DNA of 61,941 nt, taken from the NCBI GenBank assembly GCA_910574805.1, contig CAJTCV010000022.1, positions 1 through 61,941 on the forward strand, given 5' to 3'. The notes under the pieces were generated by a model that had not been told where the DNA came from, did not search any database, and saw only the letters and a list, made by a program, of their open reading frames with translations. This document shows, one piece after another, positions 16,926 through 25,014 of the stretch (positions within the stretch are counted from its first letter, which is position 1; every line of letters starts with the position of its first letter). The stretch comes from Lachnospiraceae bacterium (GTDB lineage Bacteria > Bacillota > Clostridia > Lachnospirales > Lachnospiraceae). The position numbers were made by a program, and so were the translations under genes.

Positions 16926-17118
16926 GAAACAGGGTGCGAAACAGCCTTCCGGGATCTGGATATATGCCGGGAGGACGGTTATGCAAAGTCTTTCAAGGCA
17001 AAAGGGTCCTGTCTGTAGAAACAGGGTGCGAAACAGCCTCCCGGGACTTGGATATATGCCGGGAGGACGGTTATGCAAAGTCTTTTAAGGCAAAAGGATC
17101 ATGCGTGCGGAAACAGGG
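16926..17118 (+). repeat. 92-bp tandem repeat, two full copies plus the start of a third
   Basis: A unit beginning GAAACAGGGTGCGAAACAGC starts at 16926 and again at 17018; its first ten bases recur at 17110. The two full copies differ mainly at their 3' ends and carry an internal CTCCCGG/CCGGGAG dyad. The end of the flavoprotein gene (stop at 17099-17101) lies inside the second copy, so the repeat has grown into its 3' end. Confidence 0.85.
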
Positions 17119-18190
17119 CCCGGATCACCTCCGGGACCGTGGTTATGCCGGTGAGATACTGGACATTGTCTCCGCAGAACAGGAGGCCGTTTTCGATATC
17201 GCCCTCCACCGCACGGATCAGCGCCTGGGTAATACAGTAGGGAGCAGTCTTCGGGCTGCATTTTTCCAGACAGCGGTAACATCGAAGGATGTGCTCGCTG
17301 TCTTTTTCTGTCTTTTCCAGAAACGGATTCCGGATGGCGCGGGCGGGCATTCCCACAGGGCTTGTAATAATCGCAATATCCTCTGCCCGGGCCCGCACAT
17401 AAGCCTCCTTGAAAGGAAGGGCGGCGTCGCATTCTTCCGTGGTTACGAAGGGAGTAGCCACCTGAACACCGTCTGCCCCCAGGGACAGCATGTGGCGGAC
17501 CTGGGCGGCGTTCATGATGCCGCCGGCCACAATGACGGGGATGGAGATACCGTATTTTTCCCCATAGCCTTTCACACAGGTGATGATTTTCCGGATTTCC
17601 TGATCGTAGTCTTCGTCAAAGCGGTCTTCTGCGATATGCGAAAGAACCTCCCGGGAGAAGCCCAGATGACCTCCTGCATGGGCGCTTTCAATCACGAGAA
17701 AATCGGCGGTGCGGTGATAATGCCGGTCCCACATTTTCAGAATGATACGGGCGGCTTTTTCAGAAGAGACAATGGGAGCGATCTTCGTGTCGGTTCCTTC
17801 CACATATGCAGGAAGATCCACCGGAAGCCCGGCACCGGAAATGATCACGTCGGCACCGGCCTCTGCCGCGGTGCGTGCATAAGATTCATAATCTCTGGTG
17901 GCAACCATGATGTTGTAGCCAAGAAGTCCAGGGCAGCTGCCGTCCGGTCTCTGTGCCAGCATTCTCGCCTTCTCAAGTTCCGTAACCATGGCGCGCAGGT
18001 TCGCTCTTCTGGAATCTTCGGAAAAATCCGGCTCCCGGAAACCGATCTGAGCGGTGGAGATTATACCGATACCGCCTTCTCTGGCCACCGCTCCGGCAAG
18101 CCCGGAAAGGCTCACCCCTACTCCCATTCCTCCCTGAATCAGGGGAAGCGCCGCTGTCTTGTTTCCAATACATAATCCTTGTCTGTTCAT
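17099..18190 (-). CDS. nitronate monooxygenase / FabK-like flavoprotein
   Basis: 363 residues from ATG 18190, preceded by GAAAGG; an upstream in-frame extension is hydrophobic and overlaps the promoter. The TIM barrel starts 'LPLIQGGMGVGVSLSGLAGAVAREGGIGIIS' and has 'ISGAGLPVDLP', 'VIESAHAGGHLGF' (His of 2-nitropropane dioxygenases), 'VIVAGGIMNAAQVRHMLSLGADGVQVATPFV' for FMN phosphate binding, and a Cys-rich tail (CYRCLEKC). The family oxidises nitronates or, as FabK, reduces enoyl-ACP. The FabT-like operator in its promoter leans towards a lipid role, but FabK is usually shorter and lacks the Cys tail. Confidence 0.85.
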   Translation of the reverse strand: MNRQGLCIGNKTAALPLIQGGMGVGVSLSGLAGAVAREGGIGIISTAQIGFREPDFSEDSRRANLRAMVTELEKARMLAQRPDGSCPGLLGYNIMVATRDYESYARTAAEAGADVIISGAGLPVDLPAYVEGTDTKIAPIVSSEKAARIILKMWDRHYHRTADFLVIESAHAGGHLGFSREVLSHIAEDRFDEDYDQEIRKIITCVKGYGEKYGISIPVIVAGGIMNAAQVRHMLSLGADGVQVATPFVTTEECDAALPFKEAYVRARAEDIAIITSPVGMPARAIRNPFLEKTEKDSEHILRCYRCLEKCSPKTAPYCITQALIRAVEGDIENGLLFCGDNVQYLTGITTVPEVIRALFPHA

Positions 18191-18224
18191 CCATATACCT
18201 TTCCGGGAAAAATGCCCTGTAACT

Positions 18225-18241
18225 ATTTTGATTATCAAAAT
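18225..18241. promoter_or_regulatory. FabT/MarR-like palindromic operator
   Basis: ATTTTGATTATCAAAAT is a perfect 8-bp dyad around one base, lying immediately downstream of the -10 box and so over the transcription start. It closely resembles the FabT (MarR family) site TTTGAnnnTCAAA that controls fatty-acid genes in streptococci. Repression is inferred from position. Confidence 0.65.
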
Positions 18242-18242
18242 A

Positions 18243-18271
18243 ATTATAGGGCATATGTATATGGATGTCAA
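18243..18271 (-). promoter_or_regulatory. consensus vegetative promoter of the flavoprotein gene
   Basis: On the minus strand TTGACA (18271-18266), exactly 17 bases, then TATAAT (18248-18243): a perfect sigma-A promoter about 53 bases before the start codon. Confidence 0.9.
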
Positions 18272-18364
18272 TAGAAATAGTATTAAAAACCACATGTTCG
18301 GTTTGCGATGCGCCGATTTCTGTCCTGGGACACCGGATAGATGGTCCCGGAAGGGGCAGCAGGA

Positions 18365-19510
18365 TCAGTTGCAGGATGTAAAAGTGCCGATATTCTGGTA
18401 TTTAAGCTGAACCGCAGTGGTACCGTCTGCCCGGATGGCGCCGCACAGCCCGTCTTTTTGCACTGGCGCGAGCGGACCAGAGCCAAAAGTTCCGGCTTGG
18501 TCGTAGACCGGCTCTATGGCTACCCGGCCGTTTTGGTCCAGATATCCCCATTTTCCGTTCTCATCCCGGAAGACGGCCAGTCCGTTGTCGCTGTAGGAAG
18601 AAATATAGGAAAGAGAGGGCTTCAGGAGGATCGAACCGCTTTCATCCATGATACCTGCCAGCCCGTCTGTCTTTACGATGGTTCTCTGGTTGGAGAAGGA
18701 ATATACCAGGTCGTATTGGGGTTCAATAACGATCTGTCCGGCAGTGTCAATAAATCCCCATTTTCCGTCCAGCATCACGGCAGCCATTCCGTTTTCGGCG
18801 AAGGAGAAAGCTCCGTCGAACAGAAAGTCGATGACAGTCCGGCCATTCTGATCGATAAAACCGTATTTCCCGTTTTCCTTTGCCATGGCGAGCCCGTTGT
18901 CTGCGAACATTTCCAGATATTCATACTTCAGGGGAATGATATAAGAACCGGCAGTATCGATGATGCCGTAGGTTCCGTTTCTGGCTACCAGCGCCCGGCC
19001 GTCATCCGTGAAGGGATCCACAGAATCGTATTGAACGGCAACAACTATGCGGCCGGAACGGTCCATATATCCATACAGTGTATCTTCTCTGACAGCGGCC
19101 AGCCCGCAGGGGGCAGGATCCTGGATGGCGGTGTATACAGGCTCTGCCACGTAGGTTCCGCTTTCGTCGATCAGACCATAGCGTCCGTTCTCGGCCACAA
19201 CGGCCCGGCCGCCTGAAAATACCGAGGCGGCGTCGAACCGGGGACGGATGACAAAGGCCCCGGATGTGTCAATATATCCGTATTTTCCATCTTTGCAGGC
19301 ACTGGCCAGGCCGTCGCTGCTGAAAACGCCGCAGTCTTCAAACTGGGGAGGGATGATAAGATTGCCTTCCGTATCCACATAGCCGCACATTCCATTCTCC
19401 ATAACCGGCGCCAGCGTATCGACGCGGGTTGCGGACGCTTTACTGGTGCAGCCGGACAGAAGGGCCATGCAGAGCAGGGTTGACAGGAAAAAAAATGATT
19501 TGACTCTCAT
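18365..19510 (-). CDS. WG-repeat lipoprotein
   Basis: 381 residues. The N-terminus MRVKSFFFLSTLLCMALLSGC is a lipoprotein signal with lipobox LLSGC (Cys21). The rest is eight or more WG-type repeats of about 40 residues (typical unit 'NGKYGFIDQNGRTVI'-'Y-FDGAFSFAENG'), a fold thought to act as an adaptor on the cell surface. The start is fixed by the signal peptide and by GGAGGCAG upstream. It is convergent with nothing and separated from deoC by terminators, so it is probably monocistronic. Ligand unknown. Confidence 0.9.
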   Translation of the reverse strand: MRVKSFFFLSTLLCMALLSGCTSKASATRVDTLAPVMENGMCGYVDTEGNLIIPPQFEDCGVFSSDGLASACKDGKYGYIDTSGAFVIRPRFDAASVFSGGRAVVAENGRYGLIDESGTYVAEPVYTAIQDPAPCGLAAVREDTLYGYMDRSGRIVVAVQYDSVDPFTDDGRALVARNGTYGIIDTAGSYIIPLKYEYLEMFADNGLAMAKENGKYGFIDQNGRTVIDFLFDGAFSFAENGMAAVMLDGKWGFIDTAGQIVIEPQYDLVYSFSNQRTIVKTDGLAGIMDESGSILLKPSLSYISSYSDNGLAVFRDENGKWGYLDQNGRVAIEPVYDQAGTFGSGPLAPVQKDGLCGAIRADGTTAVQLKYQNIGTFTSCN

Positions 19511-19540
19511 AGTCTGCCTCCGGTGGTAGTTTAATCAGAA

Positions 19541-19575
19541 TAAAAAACTCCGGCGGGCCGTCAGACCTGCCGGAG
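19541..19575 (-). terminator. deoC-side intrinsic terminator
   Basis: On the minus strand CTCCGGC (19575-19569) pairs with GCCGGAG (19554-19548) and is followed by TTTTTTA (19547-19541). This is a good intrinsic terminator downstream of deoC, just before the WG-repeat gene. Confidence 0.8.
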
Positions 19576-19588
19576 AACTTGCAGAAAA

Positions 19589-19660
19589 GAAGTGCATCAA
19601 AAGATGCACTTCCATTTCTGTACGGGTTTGGTGTACCGGACGGATCACGCCCGGTACACC
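19589..19660. repeat. two further perfect hairpins between deoC and its terminator
   Basis: GAAGTGCATC/GATGCACTTC (19589-19612, 10-bp stem, 4-base loop) and GGTGTACCGG/CCGGTACACC (19630-19660, 10-bp stem). Together with the terminator they give three stacked hairpins in the 3' region of the deoC message, possibly stabilising it. Confidence 0.75.
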
Positions 19661-19677
19661 GTCATCCGGCGGCTGCA

Positions 19678-20313
19678 TCAGATCAGAACGACTCCGTTGC
19701 CGGCTCCGATCCGGTCGGCGCCTGCCTTCAGGAGTGCGTCCACATCCTGAGGGGTGCGGATACCGCCGCTTGCCTTGACCTGCGCACGGTCCCCAACCGT
19801 CTTTCTCATAAGCGCAACGTCTTCAACCGTAGCGCCGCCGGTGGAGAAGCCTGTGGAGGTCTTCACAAAAGCGGCTCCTGCCTCTACAGAGAGTTCACAT
19901 GCCTTCACCTTCTCTTCATCGGTCAGCAGGCAGGTCTCGATGATGACCTTGACAATGGCAGGTCTGGAGGCTTCAACGACTGCCTTGATGTCCTCTCTTA
20001 CCAGGTCGTAGTTCTGATCCTTGATGGCTCCGATGTTGATGACCATATCCACTTCTCCGGCTCCGGCCTTCACTGCCTCGGATGCTTCAAATGCCTTGGC
20101 AGAAGTGATCATGGCGCCCAGAGGGAAGCCTACGACACAGCAGGTCGTTACGTCGGATCCCTTCAGTTCTTCTGCAACCAGAGGCACCTGGCAGGTGTTG
20201 ACGCAGACAGAAGCAAAACCGTGTTCCCTGGCTTCCTTACAATATCTTTTAACAGTCTCTGAGGTGGCATCTGCCTTGAGCATCGTGTGGTCAATGGTCT
20301 TTGCTACATTCAT
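19678..20313 (-). CDS. deoC: deoxyribose-phosphate aldolase
   Basis: 211 residues, the usual size of class I DeoC. It cleaves 2-deoxyribose-5-phosphate to acetaldehyde and glyceraldehyde-3-phosphate. Motifs: '[12 protein letters not shown]' at the N-terminus, '[13 protein letters not shown]', '[13 protein letters not shown]', '[13 protein letters not shown]' and '[18 protein letters not shown]' with the Schiff-base lysine, then 'VKASGGIRT'. AGGAGG precedes ATG 20313. It is transcribed away from the LacI-type sugar operon, and its promoter carries the same kind of operator as the lacI promoter, so the two are probably co-regulated. Confidence 0.97.
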   Translation of the reverse strand: MNVAKTIDHTMLKADATSETVKRYCKEAREHGFASVCVNTCQVPLVAEELKGSDVTTCCVVGFPLGAMITSAKAFEASEAVKAGAGEVDMVINIGAIKDQNYDLVREDIKAVVEASRPAIVKVIIETCLLTDEEKVKACELSVEAGAAFVKTSTGFSTGGATVEDVALMRKTVGDRAQVKASGGIRTPQDVDALLKAGADRIGAGNGVVLI

Positions 20314-20351
20314 TTGTTCTTCCTCCTTAGAAAATAAATAATAGAATGATT

Positions 20352-20409
20352 ATGCAACCGCTTGCATTATTCACAAGTACATCATACCATTTAAACCTGC
20401 CTTTGTAAA
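20352..20409 (-). promoter_or_regulatory. deoC promoter with LacI-family operator
   Basis: On the minus strand TTTACA (20409-20404), 17 bases, TATGAT (20386-20381). Just downstream of the expected start lies ATGCAACCGCTTGCAT (20352-20367), a dyad with arms ATGCAA/TTGCAT typical of LacI-family operators. Binding there would block initiation of deoC. Confidence 0.75.
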
Positions 20410-20469
20410 GATATAGCTAAGAAGAAATGTACGAAATGTATAAAAAAATTTTTATTTTAAAATAATTTG

Positions 20470-20531
20470 TTGACATATCGACATGATGGTGGTATTGTAT
20501 CACTAAGATAATGGAATGAAAGCGTTTGCAT
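20470..20531 (+). promoter_or_regulatory. lacI-operon promoter with second operator
   Basis: TTGACA (20470-20475), 17 bases, TATTGT (20493-20498). Downstream lies ATGAAAGCGTTTGCAT (20516-20531), which shares the TTGCAT arm and spacing with the deoC operator. This suggests autoregulation of the regulator and its operon. Confidence 0.75.
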
Positions 20532-20550
20532 AACCAAAAAGGACAGCAAA

Positions 20551-21666
20551 ATGACAATAAACGATATTGCAAAACTTGCAAAGGTGTCTCCTTCGACGGT
20601 GTCCAGAGTACTTAACAATAACGGACTGGTGAAAGAAGAGACAAAGCAGAGAATTTTAAAGATAGTAGAAGAGAGCAAATTTGTCCCCAATGCGTTCGCC
20701 AGAAGTCTGAGCAATGAGAGCCTGATTAACAATGTGGGACTCATTGTTCCCAATATAGACAACCCGTTTTTTGCAGCGCTGGCAGAGGGCGTCAGTGCCG
20801 CGGCAGATGAGTGCGGATACAATTCCTTCCTGTTTAATACCAATGAGGATGTGAAAAAGGAACTGCGGTTCTTACAGACCTCTCAGGAACAGAGGCTTCG
20901 GGGCCTGCTCATGGTACCGGTGGTGGAAAACGATACCGTGAACCGGTCCTATCTCCTGCGGCTTCCGATTCCGGTGGTGATGATTGACCGGGAGGCGTAC
21001 AACACGAATTTTGACGGGGTGTTTTCGGATGACATAGAAGGTGCTTACGGCGCGGTGGAGGCGCTGATTAAAAACGGGCATACGAAGATTGCCCAGATCA
21101 TGGGTCCCCAGACCACGAAGCCCGGACGGGCGCGTCTGGAAGGTTACCGTCAGGCACTGGAAGCACACGGGATCCCGTATCGGGAGGAATATGTGGTGGA
21201 AGGAATGTTCCAGAAAGAAGAATCCTATGAGGGGATGCAGAAGCTGATGAAGCTGAAAGATCCGCCCACCGCCATTTTCTCGGCCAACAATCTGACGAGC
21301 ATCGGAGTGCTGAAGTATCTCAAGGAACACAACCTCCGGCTGGGTAGGGACATCTCCATGGTGGGATATGACGATATCGAGGTACTGGAATATACTGATA
21401 TGAACCTGTCCACTGTGAGCAGGCCGGTGCAGAGGATGGGATACGATGCCATGATGCTTCTTCACGAGAGGATCACGCACACCGATCACCGGAACGGGGC
21501 CCGCAAACGGATCTATCTGGGGGCGCAGCTGATCCTGAGAGGGTCGGAACGCATGTCGGCGAGGATGGCAGGAAGAAAGGAAGCAGAAAAGGTAAAGGCA
21601 CCGTTTCCGGAAAGCCCGGAGGATGAGAAAGGGGAGATGACAGAGGATGTATCAGGAATTATATGA
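20551..21666 (+). CDS. LacI-family transcriptional regulator
   Basis: 371 residues. The N-terminal helix-turn-helix 'MTINDIAKLAKVSPSTVSRVLNNNG' and hinge helix 'NAFARSLS' are canonical, followed by a periplasmic-binding-like sensor domain (NVGLIVPNIDNPFFAALAEG ... 'VMIDREAY' ... 'MVGYDDIEVLEYTDMNLSTVSRPV'). The C-terminus is about 30 residues longer than usual and charged. It probably represses its own operon and deoC in the absence of the sugar. Its 3' end overlaps the SIS gene by 20 bases. Confidence 0.93.
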   Translation: MTINDIAKLAKVSPSTVSRVLNNNGLVKEETKQRILKIVEESKFVPNAFARSLSNESLINNVGLIVPNIDNPFFAALAEGVSAAADECGYNSFLFNTNEDVKKELRFLQTSQEQRLRGLLMVPVVENDTVNRSYLLRLPIPVVMIDREAYNTNFDGVFSDDIEGAYGAVEALIKNGHTKIAQIMGPQTTKPGRARLEGYRQALEAHGIPYREEYVVEGMFQKEESYEGMQKLMKLKDPPTAIFSANNLTSIGVLKYLKEHNLRLGRDISMVGYDDIEVLEYTDMNLSTVSRPVQRMGYDAMMLLHERITHTDHRNGARKRIYLGAQLILRGSERMSARMAGRKEAEKVKAPFPESPEDEKGEMTEDVSGII

Positions 21667-22204
21667 ACTGGTCCTTAAAGAACACCGAAGAGTATTTGAG
21701 GAACAGCCGGAAGAAGATCTGGAGGCTCTGATGGATGCCGTCATGAGTGCGGAGCGGGTCTTCGTGTTCGGAGCAGGAAGGGAAGGAATTGCGGCGCGCA
21801 GCTTTGCCATGCGGATCATGCACCTTGGAAAAGAGACCTTCTGGCTTCTGGATGATACGACGCCGGGGATGAAAAAGGGAGATCTGTTCCTTGCGGTGAA
21901 CGGCTCCGGGAAGATCGGATGTATCGATTATTTTCTGGATCAGGCAAAGAGGACCGGCGCAAAGATCGCCGTGATCACGGGAGCACCTGCGGAGCGTACC
22001 CCCGGGGAAGCAGATGTAAATGTATTTGTCCCCGCGGCAGTGTATAAAGGAACGGACAAAAGAGTTGTACCGTCAGAACAGCCCATGGGCAATCTGTATG
22101 AACAGCATCTGTTCCTGCTCTTCGATATTCTGGTTATGATGCTGGAGAAGAAAATGGGACTGACCCATGAGCAGATGGAATCCCGCCACAGAAATGTGGA
22201 GTAG
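21647..22204 (+). CDS. SIS-domain sugar-phosphate isomerase (HxlB-like)
   Basis: 185 residues, a single SIS domain: 'AERVFVFGAGREGIAARSFAMRIMHLG' (phosphosugar-binding loop), 'KKGDLFLAVNGSGKIG', 'KIAVITGAP' and a C-terminal 'EQHLFLLFDILVMMLEKKMG'. Size and order fit 6-phospho-3-hexuloisomerases, which interconvert hexulose-6-phosphate and fructose-6-phosphate, but the partner aldolase is not nearby. The start overlaps lacI by 20 bases, indicating translational coupling. Substrate unproven. Confidence 0.85.
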   Translation: MYQELYELVLKEHRRVFEEQPEEDLEALMDAVMSAERVFVFGAGREGIAARSFAMRIMHLGKETFWLLDDTTPGMKKGDLFLAVNGSGKIGCIDYFLDQAKRTGAKIAVITGAPAERTPGEADVNVFVPAAVYKGTDKRVVPSEQPMGNLYEQHLFLLFDILVMMLEKKMGLTHEQMESRHRNVE

Positions 22205-22279
22205 GGAAGCGAAAGGGAAAAGTAGGGCAGGAACTGCTTTATTTTAAATATTAATCAATCACAGGCAAAGGGGAATCAT

Positions 22280-23203
22280 ATGAGTAACAAAGTTACGGTT
22301 TTCGGAAGTTTTGTTGTGGACCTCATGGCGCGGACGCCGCACCTTCCGGTCCCGGCAGAGACGGTCAAAGGCTCTCTGTTCAAAATGGGAGCAGGAGGAA
22401 AAGGCTTTAATCAGTGCGTGGCTGCTCACAAGGCAGGGGCCGATGTGACCATGGTCACCAAGATGGGAAGGGATTCTTTTGCAAATGTGGCGCTGGACGT
22501 CATGGAAGAGCTGGGAATGCCCAAAGATCACATCTTTTTCAACGAGACGGACGCCACGGGGATCGCTCTGATCCTGGTGGATGAAGGAACCGGTCAGAAT
22601 GAGATCGTAATCGTGCCGGGAGCATGCGCGACCATCACGAAGGAAGATACGGACTCTATCGAAGAGCTGATTAAAGAATCCGAATATGTCCTGCTTCAGC
22701 TGGAGGTCAATCAGGACGCCAATGAGCGGGTGATCGACTGTGCCTGCAGAAACGGTACAAAAGTCATCCTGAATACGGCTCCCTGTTCACCGGTTTCCGA
22801 TGAATGCCTCTCCAAAGTGTACATGGTGACGCCCAACGAGGTGGAAGCCGAAGAGATGACCGGCGTGAAGGTGGACGGACTGGAGGCGGCAAAAGAAGCA
22901 GCGGCAGTATTCCGGAGCAAAGGCGTGCAGAAGGTCGTGATCACGCTGGGCTCCAGAGGGGTATTTATCTCTGCGGACGGCAGGGAAGAGATCGTTCCGT
23001 GCTTCCGTGTGGACGCGGTGGATACGACAGGAGCCGGAGATGCCTTCAACGGCGGATTCCTGACAGCCCTTGCAGAAGGGAAGGACGAGTGGGAAGCAGC
23101 AAGATTTGCCAGTGCACTGGCAGCAATTTCGGTCACCCGCATGGGTACCACGCCTGCCATGCCCACCCGTGCAGAGGTGGATGCATTTTTAAAAGAACAT
23201 TAA
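22280..23203 (+). CDS. PfkB-family sugar kinase, ribokinase-like
   Basis: 307 residues. The N-terminal 'VFGSFVVDLMARTPHLPVPAETVKG' and 'GAGGKGFNQCVAAHKAGADVTMVTKMGRD' are ribokinase signatures. The C-terminal 'VDAVDTTGAGDAFNGGFL' holds the catalytic Asp and anion hole. It phosphorylates the imported sugar with ATP. The neighbourhood (RbsD/FucU-type protein, Rbs-type transporter, divergent deoC) leaves ribose, deoxyribose or a related pentose as candidate substrates. Length and order of motifs are normal. Confidence 0.92.
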   Translation: MSNKVTVFGSFVVDLMARTPHLPVPAETVKGSLFKMGAGGKGFNQCVAAHKAGADVTMVTKMGRDSFANVALDVMEELGMPKDHIFFNETDATGIALILVDEGTGQNEIVIVPGACATITKEDTDSIEELIKESEYVLLQLEVNQDANERVIDCACRNGTKVILNTAPCSPVSDECLSKVYMVTPNEVEAEEMTGVKVDGLEAAKEAAAVFRSKGVQKVVITLGSRGVFISADGREEIVPCFRVDAVDTTGAGDAFNGGFLTALAEGKDEWEAARFASALAAISVTRMGTTPAMPTRAEVDAFLKEH

Positions 23204-23222
23204 AGAAAGGGAGAAAGAGATT

Positions 23223-23666
23223 ATGTTAAGAGGAATACCTGAAAACATCAGCCCGGAACTTTTAAAAGCGCTGGCAGATATGGGGCACGGAGATCGGATT
23301 GTGATTGCGGATAATTTCTATCCGGCCGTATCCAGGGCAAAGGACGGGATCACCATCAACTGCAAGGGAAATACGGCGGCGGAGATGGTGGAGTCCATTT
23401 TAAAGCTCATGCCGCTGGATGTGGACTACTGTGAATACCCGGTGGAGATCATGAAGCCGGATCCGGGATTTGAACACACCCTTCCGGATCGTCCGAAGGT
23501 ATGGGACGACGTCATTGAGGCTGTGAAGAAAAATGAGCCGAAAGACTGTGTGGGCTACATCGGCAGAACGGACTTTTATGAAAAAGCATCGCATGCGTTT
23601 GTGACCGTATCCACCAGCGAGACAGGAACCTACGGATGTATCATCATGCAGAAGGGCGTGAAATAA
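23223..23666 (+). CDS. RbsD/FucU-family sugar mutarotase
   Basis: 147 residues. 'MLRGIPENISPELLKALADMGHGDRIVIADNFYP' contains the catalytic His of the family, and the C-terminal 'DCVGYIGRTDFYEKASHAFVTVSTSETGTYGCIIM' matches FucU-type proteins more than short RbsD. These enzymes interconvert pyran/furan or alpha/beta forms so that the kinase receives the correct anomer. It starts 19 bases after the kinase gene, behind AAAGGGAG. Exact sugar unknown. Confidence 0.9.
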   Translation: MLRGIPENISPELLKALADMGHGDRIVIADNFYPAVSRAKDGITINCKGNTAAEMVESILKLMPLDVDYCEYPVEIMKPDPGFEHTLPDRPKVWDDVIEAVKKNEPKDCVGYIGRTDFYEKASHAFVTVSTSETGTYGCIIMQKGVK

Positions 23667-23735
23667 TACGGAATTGTTTACAGCACTGCTGTAGATATAT
23701 TAACTATCTTATTTTTAAATCAAGGAGGATAAAAA

Positions 23736-24909
23736 ATGAAAAGAAAAGTAATCAGCATGCTTTTGTGTGCAACGATGGCGGTATCCATGGTTGGCTGCGG
23801 CGGAGGCTCCGGTGATGCGCCTGCCAGTACCCCGGCAGAGTCTGAGGGGGGGGGTAGAAAGTTCTGGAGAAACAGATGCGCCGGCGGATAGCGGCGCTGC
23901 TTCCGGAGGCGGTACGCTTGAGGCGTTTACTCCGGCGGACGGCTCTCCTGTAGCCGTAAATTCCATCTATAAACCCGCAGCAGATCCATCTGACTGGACC
24001 ATTGCTGTTGTTGTCAAAGATTCTTCCAACGGATGGTTTGTCCGCATGGAAGAAGGCGTAAAGCAGTTTGCAGACGATTACGGTATCAATGCATATCAGA
24101 AGGGCCCGGTGGCGACAGACGCGGCTCAGCAGGTCGAGGTTATCGAGAATCAGATTAACCAGGACATTGACGCGATCTGTGTCGTACCGGTAGATCCTGC
24201 GACCTGTGATACGGTATTGCAGGATGCAAAGGACAAAGGGATCAAGGTCATTTGCCATGAAGGTTCCAGTGCCAACTGCGACATCGATCTGGAGGCATTC
24301 TCCAACGCAGGCTACGGTGCTTACATTATGGATAACCTGGCAGAGGCAATGGGCGAGGAAGGCACCTATGTGACCATGGTGGCTCATCTGACCAACGCTT
24401 CTCAGAATGAGTGGGCGGACGGTGCAGTGGCACGCGCAGAGGAAGCTTATCCGAACCTGGTGAACCTGGAGGCATCTCCGAGAGTAGAGTCCGAGAACAA
24501 CTCCGAGAGAGCATACGAAGTGGCAAAGGAAGTTCTGAAGACCTATCCGGAAGTAAAAGGATTCGTGGGAACTTCTTCCATGGATACTCCTGGTATCGCA
24601 CGTGCCATTGATGAGCTTGGCCTGAACGGAAAAGTGTTCGTATGCGGAACCGGTATGCCCAATGAGTGCCGTGAGCTGATCAAATCGGGCTCCATCCATT
24701 CTGCACAGCTCTGGGATCCGGCAGAGGCAGGCTACGCAATGTGCGTCATGGCCACTATGATGCTGGATGGTCAGACCATCGGTGCAGGTACGGACCTGGG
24801 TCTTGCTTCCTACTCTGATATGATCGTAAATGCAGACAACAGCAACATTGTGGAAGGTGCAGGCTGGATCTCTCTGAAAGCTGACAATGTAGACAATTAC
24901 AGTTTCTAA
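23736..24909 (+). pseudogene. sugar-ABC substrate-binding lipoprotein with a frameshift in a G9 tract
   Basis: ATG 23736 follows AAGGAGG. The signal peptide MKRKVISMLLCATMAVSMVGC is a clear lipoprotein leader. After SEGGG the frame breaks at nine G residues (23846-23854) and ends at a TAG about 36 bases on. Removing one G restores a single frame through 'DWTIAVVVKDSSNGWFVRMEEGVKQFADDYG', a Peripla_BP_4 domain, to TAA 24909. The rest is intact, so this is either a phase-variable tract, a recent mutation or a sequencing error. The protein should deliver sugar to the ATPase/permease pair downstream. Confidence 0.9.
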
Positions 24910-24944
24910 GCAGTCACATTGCAGCGTATGTAAAGGGATCTTTC

Positions 24945-24983
24945 AGATATCACCGTACAATGGCTGTACGGTGATATCTTTTT
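24945..24983 (+). terminator. intrinsic terminator or attenuator inside the sugar operon
   Basis: AGATATCACCGTACA pairs fully with TGTACGGTGATATCT across a short loop and is followed by TTTT. It lies between the binding-protein gene and the ATPase gene, a usual device for making more binding protein than membrane components. Confidence 0.85.
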
Positions 24984-25014
24984 AAGAAGGAAGGAATGGT
25001 TGGGAGGCAAAGGT

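Noticed and set aside
16926-17118. CRISPR array
   Set aside because: Unit is 92 bp with only two full copies and no unique spacers; no cas genes in the window.
16907-18175. 422-codon plus-strand frame
   Set aside because: It overlaps the well-supported flavoprotein gene on the other strand and starts in the 92-bp repeat; no family features.
23830-23880. Programmed ribosomal frameshift in the binding-protein gene
   Set aside because: The family has no known frameshifting, and a pure G9 run is better explained by slippage during replication or sequencing.
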